NCBI GenBank assembly: GCA_023389195.1
Contig: JAEWET010000029.1
Span: 1-64,000, forward strand
Source: Aliihoeflea sp023389195
GTDB lineage: Bacteria; Pseudomonadota; Alphaproteobacteria; Rhizobiales; Rhizobiaceae
Direction: 5' to 3'
Length of the DNA: 64,000 nucleotides
The notes beneath the pieces are model-generated. The model did not search any database. It was given only the letters and a program-made list of their open reading frames with translations, and had not been told where the DNA came from. This document shows, piece by piece, positions 40,566 to 49,029 of the stretch (the first letter of the stretch is position 1; every line of letters starts with the position of its first letter). The translations under genes were made by a program, and so were the position numbers.

Positions 40566-41960
40566 ATGATGTCACGGCGGCTGCGCTTCGGTTCGCTGAC
40601 CGTCCGCGTCATCGCATTTTCGACGCTCTGGGCGCTGCTGACGCTCGTCATCATCGCGACCGTGATCTCGACCCTGTTCCGGCAGGCGAGCGAGCGCGGG
40701 TTCGAAAGCCTTCTGTCCGCGCATCTGTTCAATTTGATCAGCACGGTCAGCGTTACCGAGGATGGCTGGCTGCAGGGCAACCCGAATCTCGGTGACCTCA
40801 GATTCACGATCCCGCGCTCGGGCTGGTACTGGTCTGTCGAGCCCGTATCCGAGGGCTTGCGCGGGTCGCTGCGCTCGATCTCGATGGTCGAGACGGTCGA
40901 GACACCGTCGACCGACGAGGTGCCGTTCGATTCCGAATTCCAGCGTCGCTATGTCGAGATGGGGCTCGACGAGGAATTCGTTGACGTCTTCGAGAGCGAG
41001 TTCGTGCTCGACGATGCCGAGCGCGTCGCTCGTTTCCGGGTGATGGGCAACCGGTCGGACCTCGAGGCGGAGATCGCCGATTTCGAGCGGCAGCTCTATA
41101 TCTATCTTGCCCTGTTCGGTTTCGGCATGATCGCGATCAACGCGATCGCGATCTGGCTGGGCCTGCGACCGCTCTCGCGGGTGCGTCGCGCACTGGCCGA
41201 AATCCGTTCCGGCAGCGCGCAAAGGCTGGACGGCAGCTTTCCGGCCGAGATCGCGCCGCTTGCCGACGAAACCAACGCGCTTATCGAAAGCAATCGTCGC
41301 ATCGTCGAACGATCACGAACGCAGGTCGGCAATCTGGCTCATTCGCTCAAGACGCCCCTGGCGGTCCTTCTCAACGAAGGCGCGGCGATGGGCGGGCAGA
41401 AGGGCGGGCTCATCGTCGACCAGGCAACCGCGATGCAGTCCCAGGTCGAGCACTATCTGCAACGCGCTCGCGTGGCTGCGCAACGAGACAGCGTGCTTTT
41501 CCGGACCCCGGTGGTCGCGACGCTCGAACGCCTCGTTCGGGTTCTCTCCAAGCTCAACCGGCATCTCGACATCTCGCTTGACGCTCCTGAGGCTGAAATC
41601 GTCTTCAGCGGCGAGAAGGAGGATTTCGAGGAACTGGTCGGTAATCTTCTTGAGAACGCCACCAAATGGGGACGCTCTGCCGTGACGGTTTCAGTGCGGC
41701 GCGATGGCGACGACAAGAAGCCGGGCTTCGTGCTGACGATCGAGGATGATGGGCCGGGCATTCCCGAGGACCAGGCGCGGCTTGCGATGAAGCGGGGGCA
41801 GCGGCTCGACGAAACCAAGCCCGGCACAGGGCTCGGCCTTGCGATCGTGGCCGATCTCGTCAAGGAGTATGGCGGTTCGTTCGAGCTTGGCCGATCCGGG
41901 GAAGGGGGGCTGCGGGCCGTGATCCGTTTGCAACGCCAGCGCGACGAACTTGCCGATTGA
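40566..41960 (+). CDS. feuQ: Sensor histidine kinase FeuQ
   Basis: A 464-residue membrane kinase: two transmembrane helices (about 14-36 and 178-200) bracket a periplasmic sensor of roughly 140 residues rich in acidic patches (SEFQRRYVEMGLDEEFVDVF), as in PhoQ-type sensors. A HAMP segment, phospho-acceptor His259 (NLAHSLKTPLAV), N box (LLENATKWG) and G boxes (DDGPGIP, GTGLGLAIV) follow. ATG 40566 was chosen over ATG 40569 and TTG 40548; none has a strong ribosome site. FeuN is its expected periplasmic partner. Confidence 0.87.
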   Translation: MMSRRLRFGSLTVRVIAFSTLWALLTLVIIATVISTLFRQASERGFESLLSAHLFNLISTVSVTEDGWLQGNPNLGDLRFTIPRSGWYWSVEPVSEGLRGSLRSISMVETVETPSTDEVPFDSEFQRRYVEMGLDEEFVDVFESEFVLDDAERVARFRVMGNRSDLEAEIADFERQLYIYLALFGFGMIAINAIAIWLGLRPLSRVRRALAEIRSGSAQRLDGSFPAEIAPLADETNALIESNRRIVERSRTQVGNLAHSLKTPLAVLLNEGAAMGGQKGGLIVDQATAMQSQVEHYLQRARVAAQRDSVLFRTPVVATLERLVRVLSKLNRHLDISLDAPEAEIVFSGEKEDFEELVGNLLENATKWGRSAVTVSVRRDGDDKKPGFVLTIEDDGPGIPEDQARLAMKRGQRLDETKPGTGLGLAIVADLVKEYGGSFELGRSGEGGLRAVIRLQRQRDELAD

Positions 41961-42057
41961 AAGCCCTGCCGATGACAAAGTTCGGCCAAGACCCTAGCTT
42001 AGGTCTCGCTCTGAATCGACGCGGACTTCGCGTTCAGCATGGGACGTTTCAGCTTAA

Positions 42058-42504
42058 ATGATCATCAGGTTCGCAGGAATTTTGGCCGCAGGACTTTTGG
42101 TGTCGGGGTGCATGTCGGCGCCCTCGACCGGCGGTTCGGCGCTGATCGGAGCGTTTGCCGGCCCGACGGGCGCGGGCAGCGCGCAGCCGATGTCGGCAAG
42201 CATCGCCGAAGCGATGGCCGGAGGATTGATCGGCCGAACGCTTGGCGAGGACCTCGACCGCGCCGACCGCCAGCGGGCACTCGAGGCCGAATATCGCGCG
42301 CTCGAATACACCGCATCCGGCGAGCCGGTCGCCTGGCAGGGCGGCGCACGCCTGTCGGGACAGGTGGTCGCGGCGCCGCCTTACCGGGTCGGCTCGCAGA
42401 ACTGCCGGCAATACACCCATACGGTCGTTCAAAATGGCGCCGAGCGCGTTGGTCGCGGCACGGCGTGCCGGAACGAAAACGGAAGCTGGACGCCGCTCGC
42501 CTGA
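42058..42504 (+). CDS. Outer-membrane lipoprotein, 17-kDa surface antigen-like
   Basis: A 148-residue lipoprotein precursor with lipobox LVSGC (Cys18). Residues 25-65 form a glycine-zipper region (ALIGAFAGPTGAGSAQ; AMAGGLIGRTLGEDLD). The C-terminal half carries YRVGSQNCRQYTHTVVQNG with two cysteines, as in RT0821/Lpp0805-type surface proteins. No Lys/Asp at +2 that would hold it in the inner membrane (Met). It stands between feuQ and ccmI. Function unknown; likely envelope stability. Confidence 0.8.
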   Translation: MIIRFAGILAAGLLVSGCMSAPSTGGSALIGAFAGPTGAGSAQPMSASIAEAMAGGLIGRTLGEDLDRADRQRALEAEYRALEYTASGEPVAWQGGARLSGQVVAAPPYRVGSQNCRQYTHTVVQNGAERVGRGTACRNENGSWTPLA

Positions 42505-42571
42505 TCGGGCGATACGAAAGGCCGCATCCCGACGCGATTGGCAATCGACCTGACTGCCGATAGGAACGGGC

Positions 42572-43645
42572 ATGGTTTTCTGGATCACCGCCGCAGCGTT
42601 GACCTTCGGGGTATGCCTCGTGCTGCTCGCGCCGCTGGCGCGCGGCCGAACCGATGCGGCTGACAGCCGCGTCCACGAGATCGAGGTCTACAAGGACCAG
42701 CTTCTCGAAATCGAGCGCGACATGGCGCGCGGACTGATCACCTCGGGCGAAGCGGAGCTGGCGCGCGCGGAGATCGGCCGCAAGATCATCCGGCTATCGG
42801 ATGCGCGCGACGATGGTACGGCAGCCGGCAGGCCCCGGGCGGTCGGAAGTTGGGTTGGTGCGATCGCCATCCTGTCGCTGCCCCTCGTCAGTTGGGGGCT
42901 TTATGCCGCCACCGGTTCGCCCGGCTATCCCGGCCAGCCATTGCAGGCGCGTCTCCAGTCCGACCCGACGCAGGCTTCCGTCGATGAACTGATTGCACGA
43001 GCCGAAGCGCATCTGGCCGCCAATCCGGACGACGCGCGTGGCTGGGACGTGCTGGCGCCGATCTACATGCGGCTCGGCCGTTATGGCGATGCGGCGACCG
43101 CGTATGCCAGTGCCTCGCGCCTCGACGAGCCGACGGCCGCTCGTCTTGCCGGAGAAGGCGAGGCGCTTGCGGCATCGGCCGGAGGACAGATCACCGCCGA
43201 CGCGCTGGAGCGGTTCGAACGGGCGCTGGCGCTTTCGCCGGACGATGTCCGCAGCCGCTACTTCGTCGCGCTGGCCGCCGATCAGGCCGGCAATGGCGAG
43301 CAAGCCCGGCAGATGTGGCAGGACATGCGCGCAGACCTCCCGCGGGAATCGCCCTGGCACGGGGTCATCGTCGCGGCGATGGAGAATGAGGGAACGGACG
43401 CTTCGCCCGGCGCCGAGGCCGAGGCGATCGAGACCATGGTCGCAGGCCTTGCAGCACGACTCGAAACCAACGCGAACGATGTCGACGGATGGCAGCAACT
43501 GATCCGCTCCTACATGGTACTGGAAAGGCCGCAGGACGCGCAGGCGGCGCTCGATCGCGCGCGTGCGGCGTTCGGACCCGGTTCGCCCGAAGCCGGTCAC
43601 CTGACGGCCTACGGCCTGTCGCTCGGCCTCGAAGTGGAGCAGTGA
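42572..43645 (+). CDS. ccmI: Cytochrome c biogenesis protein CcmI (CycH)
   Basis: A 357-residue apocytochrome chaperone of System I: two transmembrane helices (residues 2-22 and about 92-110) joined by a cytoplasmic loop with a coiled-coil (VHEIEVYKDQLLEIERDMARG), then a periplasmic TPR domain (LAANPDDARGWDVLAPIYMR; ALALSPDDVRSRYFVALAADQAG). It delivers apocytochromes to CcmF/CcmH. First gene of ccmI-E-F-H; ccmE begins one base after its stop. The cytochromes at 3.4-4.8 kb would be clients. Confidence 0.93.
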   Translation: MVFWITAAALTFGVCLVLLAPLARGRTDAADSRVHEIEVYKDQLLEIERDMARGLITSGEAELARAEIGRKIIRLSDARDDGTAAGRPRAVGSWVGAIAILSLPLVSWGLYAATGSPGYPGQPLQARLQSDPTQASVDELIARAEAHLAANPDDARGWDVLAPIYMRLGRYGDAATAYASASRLDEPTAARLAGEGEALAASAGGQITADALERFERALALSPDDVRSRYFVALAADQAGNGEQARQMWQDMRADLPRESPWHGVIVAAMENEGTDASPGAEAEAIETMVAGLAARLETNANDVDGWQQLIRSYMVLERPQDAQAALDRARAAFGPGSPEAGHLTAYGLSLGLEVEQ

Positions 43646-43646
43646 G

Positions 43647-44090
43647 ATGGCGATGACGCGCAAGCAGAAGCGACTGGCAGTGATCGGCGGCGCGTTCGGG
43701 TTCCTCGCGCTGGCGACGACGCTGACCTTTGTCGCGCTCGGCTCGAAGGCCTCCTACTTCTACACGCCCGCGGACGTGGCCGAAAAGGGCGTTGCCGCCG
43801 GCGAGCGCATCCGGCTCGGCGGCCTCGTCGCATCGGGCTCGATCGCCCGGGACGGCGGCACCGACGTCAGTTTCGCGGTGACCGACCGGATCGAAACGGT
43901 GACGGTTTCGTACAGCGGAATCCTTCCCGATCTTTTCCGCGAGGAACAGGGTGTCATCGCCGAGGGCGCGTTCGACACGTCGGGTCACTTCGTTGCCGAC
44001 ACCGTGCTCGCGCGCCATGACGAGAACTACATGCCGCGCGAAGTCGCCGACAGCATGAAGGCGCGCGGCATCTGGCAGGACGGGGAGTAG
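43647..44090 (+). CDS. ccmE: Cytochrome c haem chaperone CcmE (CycJ)
   Basis: A 147-residue inner-membrane haem carrier: a TM anchor (about 10-31) and an OB-fold periplasmic domain. The haem-binding histidine is His124 with Tyr128 in LARHDENYMP. Other blocks: RIRLGGLVASGSI and GILPDLFREEQGVI. It accepts haem from CcmCD and hands it to CcmF. ATG 43647 is one base after ccmI, and ccmF follows 7 bases later. Confidence 0.96.
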   Translation: MAMTRKQKRLAVIGGAFGFLALATTLTFVALGSKASYFYTPADVAEKGVAAGERIRLGGLVASGSIARDGGTDVSFAVTDRIETVTVSYSGILPDLFREEQGVIAEGAFDTSGHFVADTVLARHDENYMPREVADSMKARGIWQDGE

Positions 44091-44097
44091 GCGCGAC

Positions 44098-46092
44098 ATG
44101 ATCGTCGAGATCGGACATTTCGCACTCGTCCTCGCCTTCGCGCTGTCGCTCGTGCTCTCGGTCGCGCCGCTGGTCGGGGCGAGGATCGGCGACGCCCGGC
44201 TGATGGGCATTGCCGAGCCCGCATCGATCTCCATACTGGCGCTGATAGCGCTGTCCTTTGCCGCCCTGACCGTGGCCTATGTCCAGTCCGACTTCTCGGT
44301 CGCGAATGTCTGGGAGAACTCGCACTCGGCCAAGCCGATGCTCTACAAGATCACCGGAGTCTGGGGGAACCACGAAGGCTCGATGCTGCTGTGGATATTG
44401 ATCCTCGCGGCATTCGCGGCGCTGGTCGCGATTTTCGGGCGGAACCTTCCCGCAACGCTACGCGCCAATGTCCTTGCCGTCCAGGGCATGATCGCAGCCG
44501 CTTTCCTGCTCTTCGTCCTGGCAAGTTCCAACCCGTTCGAGCGGATCAGTCCGCCGCCGATCGAAGGGCAGGACCTGAATCCGATCCTGCAGGACATCGG
44601 CCTCGCGATCCATCCGCCGCTGCTCTATCTCGGCTATGTCGGCTTTTCGATCTGCTTTTCCTTCGCGGTCGCCGCCCTCATCGAAGGGCGCATCGACGCG
44701 GCCTGGGCACGCTGGGTGCGGCCCTGGACGCTGGCGGCGTGGGCGGCGCTGACCGGCGGCATCGCGATGGGCTCCTACTGGGCGTATTATGAACTCGGCT
44801 GGGGCGGCTACTGGTTCTGGGACCCGGTGGAGAACGCCTCGTTCCTGCCCTGGCTCTCCGGCACCGCCTTGCTGCACTCGGCCATCGTCATGGAAAAACG
44901 CTCGGCGCTGAAGATCTGGACGGTGCTGCTCGCCATCCTCACCTTCTCGCTCTCGCTTCTCGGCACCTTCCTCGTTCGATCGGGCGTGCTGACCTCCGTG
45001 CACGCCTTCGCGACCGACCCGACGCGCGGCGTCTTCATCCTGATGATCCTGATCGCCTTCATCGGCGGTTCGCTGGCGCTTTTCGCATTTCGGGCCTCTA
45101 CGCTCACCGCCGGCGGCATCTTTCATCCGATCTCGCGGGAAGGGGGGCTGGTTCTCAACAATCTCTTCCTGACCACCGCAGCGGCGACCGTCCTGGTCGG
45201 CACGCTCTGGCCGCTCCTTGTCGAGGCCGTTTCGGGCGAGAAGATTTCCGTGGGCGCGCCATTCTTCAACATGACCTTCGGCCCATTGATCGTGCCGCTC
45301 CTGCTGGCCGTGCCCTTCGGTCCACTGCTCGCCTGGAAACGCGGGGATCTGCTCGCGGTCAGCCAGCGCCTGTTCGCGGCTTTCGGCGTGTCGCTCGCCA
45401 TCGCCCTTGCGACCTTCTTCATCGTCGACCGCGTCAGCGCGCTTGCGGCCTTCGGCATCGCGGTGGCGTTCTGGCTGGTCTTCGGCGCGATCACCGATCT
45501 GGCGCTGAAATCGGGTATCGGCAAGGTTTCCGCGTCCGTCGCACTGCGCCGCCTCATCGGATTGCCGCGCTCGGTCTTCGGGACCGCGCTCGCCCATGCG
45601 GGTCTCGGGCTGACGACGCTCGGCATCGTCGCGGTGAGCGCGCTGGAAGTCGAGCGGATCGCGGTCATGCAGCCGGGAGACGCAATGGACGTCGCAGGCT
45701 ACGAATTGCGCTTCGACGGGATCTTTCCGTTCGAGGGGCCGAACTACACCGAGGAGCAGGGCCGCTTCACCTATTCGGATCGATCGGGCCGCGAGCGCGG
45801 CGAGATCGTTTCGGCCAAGCGCTTCTACCCGGCGCGCCAGATGCCGACGACGGAAGCCGGCATCGCCTCGCGCGGCTTCAGCCAGCTTTACGTCGCGCTC
45901 GGCGACCGGGCGCCCGATGGCGGCATCGTCGTCAGGGCATGGTGGAAGCCGCAGGTGCTGTTCATCTGGATCGGCTGCGTCGCGATGATGCTCGGCGGGG
46001 CGATCTCGCTTCTCGACCGGCGCTTGCGCGTCGGCGCTCCCGCCGCGCGCCGTGCCGCGCCGGCCCGGCCTGCAGTCGAGCCGGCCGAATGA
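44098..46092 (+). CDS. ccmF: Haem lyase subunit CcmF (CycK)
   Basis: A 664-residue polytopic membrane protein that ligates haem from CcmE to apocytochrome c. The tryptophan-rich WWD motif WGGYWFWDPVENASFLPW lies near residues 237-254, and conserved His residues sit in the loops (KITGVWGNHEGSMLLW; IHPPLLYLGYVG). About 15 helices fit. Its stop overlaps ccmH (ATGA at 46089). Confidence 0.96.
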   Translation: MIVEIGHFALVLAFALSLVLSVAPLVGARIGDARLMGIAEPASISILALIALSFAALTVAYVQSDFSVANVWENSHSAKPMLYKITGVWGNHEGSMLLWILILAAFAALVAIFGRNLPATLRANVLAVQGMIAAAFLLFVLASSNPFERISPPPIEGQDLNPILQDIGLAIHPPLLYLGYVGFSICFSFAVAALIEGRIDAAWARWVRPWTLAAWAALTGGIAMGSYWAYYELGWGGYWFWDPVENASFLPWLSGTALLHSAIVMEKRSALKIWTVLLAILTFSLSLLGTFLVRSGVLTSVHAFATDPTRGVFILMILIAFIGGSLALFAFRASTLTAGGIFHPISREGGLVLNNLFLTTAAATVLVGTLWPLLVEAVSGEKISVGAPFFNMTFGPLIVPLLLAVPFGPLLAWKRGDLLAVSQRLFAAFGVSLAIALATFFIVDRVSALAAFGIAVAFWLVFGAITDLALKSGIGKVSASVALRRLIGLPRSVFGTALAHAGLGLTTLGIVAVSALEVERIAVMQPGDAMDVAGYELRFDGIFPFEGPNYTEEQGRFTYSDRSGRERGEIVSAKRFYPARQMPTTEAGIASRGFSQLYVALGDRAPDGGIVVRAWWKPQVLFIWIGCVAMMLGGAISLLDRRLRVGAPAARRAAPARPAVEPAE

Positions 46093-46547
46093 TCGCGCGC
46101 CTCCTCGTCGTCCTCTGGCTGGCGCTCGGGACGGTCGCCGCGCATGCGGTGCTCGCGCCCAACGAGATGCTCGACGATCCCGCACGCGAGGCGCGCGCGC
46201 GTGCGCTCTCGGCGGAACTTCGCTGCATGGTCTGCCAGAACCAGTCGATCGACGATTCGGATGCTGAACTGGCGCGCGATCTGCGGGTGCTCGTGCGGGA
46301 GCGCATTGCCGCCGGCGACAGCGACGAGGCGGTGATGGAGTACGTCGTCTCGCGCTATGGCGAATTCGTCCTGCTCAGGCCGACCTTCACGGCACGCAAT
46401 GCGCTACTTTGGGGTATGCCGGTGATCCTGCTCGTTGCCGGCGGGGTGTTTCTGATCCTTTCGTCGCGCCGGCGCCGGATTTCGACGCCCGGCCTCAGCA
46501 AGGAAGAAAGCCGCAAGCTCGACGGCATTCTCGGCCGCCAGGACTGA
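46089..46547 (+). CDS. ccmH: Cytochrome c biogenesis thiol protein CcmH (CycL)
   Basis: A 152-residue protein: signal peptide (1-20), thioredox-active pair Cys46/Cys49 in LRCMVCQNQSI, and a C-terminal anchor helix (about 105-127). It reduces the apocytochrome CXXCH disulfide. The start ATG 46089 overlaps ccmF; the frame is open further left inside ccmF. Its stop codon overlaps the left arm of an inverted repeat that leads to degP. Confidence 0.95.
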   Translation: MIARLLVVLWLALGTVAAHAVLAPNEMLDDPAREARARALSAELRCMVCQNQSIDDSDAELARDLRVLVRERIAAGDSDEAVMEYVVSRYGEFVLLRPTFTARNALLWGMPVILLVAGGVFLILSSRRRRISTPGLSKEESRKLDGILGRQD

Positions 46548-46589
46548 CATTACGAAAGTTTCATGCCGGGGAAATGGCGCCGTAATGTC
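46546..46589 (+). promoter_or_regulatory. Inverted and 11-bp direct repeats upstream of degP
   Basis: Perfect 9-bp inverted arms GACATTACG (46546-46554) and CGTAATGTC (46581-46589) enclose three NNNATG half-sites with an exact 11-base period: TTCATG (46560), GAAATG (46571), GTAATG (46582). Such phasing is typical of OmpR-family operators; the regulator encoded two genes downstream is a candidate ligand. Confidence 0.5.
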
Positions 46590-46651
46590 GCCGGGCCTAT
46601 CTCTTTGTCCATCAGGTGCAGACGCACCATTCTCGCCTCACGAGGATCATC

Positions 46652-48193
46652 ATGGACACCAATCGACCTTCTCCGATCAAGACCCGCAAGCGCCGGCTGT
46701 TCGCCACCGCCGCTTCGCTCGCGCTCGCCGGCGCCATCGGCTTCGGCGCCGTGACCACCGGCACATTGCCCGTCAGCGCCGAAGCTGTGCGCGTCGAGAC
46801 CACGCAGCAGAATCCCGGCTTCGCCGATGTCGTCGAGCGCGTTTCGCCGGCCGTCGTTTCCGTGCGTGTCGATTCGCAGGCCGCGCCGGTTTCCGATCGC
46901 GGCCAGGGGATGCCCTTCAGCGCACCCGGCTTCGAGGACCTTCCCCAGGATCACCCGCTCAACCGCTTCTTCCGCGAATTCCGCGGCGAGGACGGTCGCT
47001 CGGAGGGCCGCCGCAGCGGTCCGCGCGATCGTGCCGAGCGCGCCCGTCCCTCCTCGCAGGGCTCCGGGTTCTTCATCTCGGCCGACGGCTATCTCGTGAC
47101 CAACAATCACGTCATTCGCGGCGGGTCGGCCTATACGGTCGTGCTTGACGACGGGACCGAGCTTTCCGCCGAACTCGTCGGCTCCGATCCGCGCACCGAC
47201 CTTGCCGTGCTGAAGGTCGATGAAGATCGCGAGTTCACCTACGTTGCCTTCGCCGACGACAACGATGTCCGCGTGGGCGAATGGGTCGTCGCCGTCGGCA
47301 ATCCGTTCGGGCTGGGCGGCTCGGTGACGGCCGGCATCGTCTCGGCGCGTGGCCGCGACATCGGCGCCGGCCCCTATGACGATTTCCTGCAGATCGACGC
47401 CGCCGTCAATCGCGGCAATTCGGGTGGACCGGCCTTCAACCTCAATGGCGAGGTTGTCGGCATCAACACCGCGATCTTCTCGCCCTCGGGCGGCAATGTC
47501 GGCATTGCGTTCGCCATTCCCTCGTCGACGGCCGAGACCGTCGTTTCGAGCCTGATCGAAAACGGTGCCGTGACGCGCGGCTGGCTCGGCGTGCAGATTC
47601 AGCCGGTCACCGACGAGATCGCCGAATCGCTCGGCCTCGAGAATGCGACCGGCGCGCTGATCAGCCAGCCGCAGGCCGATGGTCCCGCCGTCGCCGCCGG
47701 CATCCAGTCCGGCGATGTCGTGACGGCCGTCAACGGTCAGGCGGTCGCATCGCCGCGCGAACTCGCCCGCCTCGTCGGCAACCTGACGCCCGGCAACACC
47801 GTGACCGTCGACATCTGGCGCAATGGCGAGACCCAGCAGGTCGAGGTTGAACTCGGCACACTGCCTGGCGACGACCAACTCGCTGCGGCGACGCCTTCCG
47901 GCGAGGCTCCGACAGGCGACGTCGCACTGACGGATTTCGGCCTGACGGTCATCCCGTCGGAAGACGGCAACGGCCTTCTGGTCACCGATGTCGATCCCGA
48001 CAGCGCAGCCGCCGAGCGCGGCATCGAGCCGGGCGACGTGATTGCCGCCGTCAACTCGCAGCCCGTCAAGTCGTCGCGGGATGTCGCCAGCGCCGTTTCG
48101 TCGGCCGAACAGGCCGGGCGCAGCGCCGTCCTCCTTCAGGTCAGCCGCGACAATTCCAACCGCTTCGTCGCGCTGCCCATCTCGCAGGGCTGA
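46652..48193 (+). CDS. degP: Periplasmic serine protease/chaperone DegP (Do/HtrA)
   Basis: A 513-residue HtrA protease: basic N-terminus and signal helix (about 13-40), trypsin-like domain with triad His153 (VTNNHVI), Asp183 (RTDLAVLKV) and Ser257 (NRGNSGGPAF), and two PDZ domains (about 290-375 and 410-505). It degrades or refolds damaged envelope proteins. A Pro/Arg-rich insert (EGRRSGPRDRAERARP, about 117-133) precedes the protease domain. ATG 46652 follows CGAGGAT; ATG 46616 in frame lacks this. An intrinsic terminator separates it from the regulator gene. Confidence 0.95.
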   Translation: MDTNRPSPIKTRKRRLFATAASLALAGAIGFGAVTTGTLPVSAEAVRVETTQQNPGFADVVERVSPAVVSVRVDSQAAPVSDRGQGMPFSAPGFEDLPQDHPLNRFFREFRGEDGRSEGRRSGPRDRAERARPSSQGSGFFISADGYLVTNNHVIRGGSAYTVVLDDGTELSAELVGSDPRTDLAVLKVDEDREFTYVAFADDNDVRVGEWVVAVGNPFGLGGSVTAGIVSARGRDIGAGPYDDFLQIDAAVNRGNSGGPAFNLNGEVVGINTAIFSPSGGNVGIAFAIPSSTAETVVSSLIENGAVTRGWLGVQIQPVTDEIAESLGLENATGALISQPQADGPAVAAGIQSGDVVTAVNGQAVASPRELARLVGNLTPGNTVTVDIWRNGETQQVEVELGTLPGDDQLAAATPSGEAPTGDVALTDFGLTVIPSEDGNGLLVTDVDPDSAAAERGIEPGDVIAAVNSQPVKSSRDVASAVSSAEQAGRSAVLLQVSRDNSNRFVALPISQG

Positions 48194-48300
48194 TCCGCGC
48201 GAAGACCAGGTCCAGGCCAAAGCGCCGCTTCAAATGCTCCGAGGCGACGCGATGGCTGGACGTCGGGCCGGTTGACGTCCAAGACTGGCGGCCGGTTCCG

Positions 48301-48337
48301 GCGGCGGCGGGTCCCCATCACCCGCCGCCGCTTTCTT
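48301..48337 (+). terminator. Intrinsic terminator after degP
   Basis: A perfect 12-bp GC-rich stem (48301-48312 with 48320-48331), 7-base loop and TTTCTT tail, 107 bases after the degP stop and just before the regulator ribosome site. It probably makes regulator expression lower than degP, by partial read-through. Confidence 0.75.
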
Positions 48338-48357
48338 ATCTGGAGTGATGCGTGCCG

Positions 48358-49029
48358 ATGAAACTTCTGGTTATCGAGGACGATCGCGAAGCGGCCGAAT
48401 ATTTGGAGAAGGCCTTCGACGAGGCCGGCCATCTCGCCCACATCGCCGCCGATGGCGAAACCGGCTACACGCTGGCGAGTTCGGGCGAGTACGACGTGCT
48501 CGTCGTCGACCGGATGCTGCCGCGGCGCGATGGCCTGTCCGTCGTCGCCGCATTGCGCGCGCGCGGGAACGATACCCCGGTCCTGATCCTGTCGGCCCTC
48601 GGTGAGGTCGATGACCGCGTGACGGGCCTGCGGGCGGGCGGCGACGACTACTTGACCAAGCCCTACGCCTTTTCCGAACTCCTCGCCCGGGTGGAGGTCC
48701 TGAAGAAGCGCGGCGGCTCGAAGGATGTCGAGACGGTCTACCGCGTCGGCGACCTGGAACTCGACCGCCTGTCCCACTCGGTCAAGCGCGCAGGCAAGGA
48801 GATCGTGCTGCAACCGCGCGAATTCCGGCTGCTCGAATATCTGATGCGCCATGCCGGGCAGGTCGTGACGCGCACCATGCTGCTCGAAAATGTCTGGGAC
48901 TATCATTTCGATCCGCAGACCAATGTCATCGACGTTCACATCTCGCGCCTCCGCTCGAAGATCGAGAAGGAGTTCGACACCCCCGTCCTGCACACGGTGC
49001 GCGGCGCCGGCTACATGCTGAAGGCGTGA
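48358..49029 (+). CDS. OmpR-family response regulator linked to degP
   Basis: A 223-residue response regulator: receiver with VIEDDREAAEYL, phospho-acceptor Asp51 (LVVDRMLPRRDG) and Lys101 (LTKPYAF), then a winged helix from about 130 ending VRGAGYMLKA. Start MKLLVIEDD at ATG 48358 matches the family; GTG 48352, two codons earlier, sits at a better distance from GGAG (48342-48345) and may be the real initiator. The kinase gene overlaps its stop (TGATG). Envelope-stress control of degP is inferred from gene order. Confidence 0.87.
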   Translation: MKLLVIEDDREAAEYLEKAFDEAGHLAHIAADGETGYTLASSGEYDVLVVDRMLPRRDGLSVVAALRARGNDTPVLILSALGEVDDRVTGLRAGGDDYLTKPYAFSELLARVEVLKKRGGSKDVETVYRVGDLELDRLSHSVKRAGKEIVLQPREFRLLEYLMRHAGQVVTRTMLLENVWDYHFDPQTNVIDVHISRLRSKIEKEFDTPVLHTVRGAGYMLKA

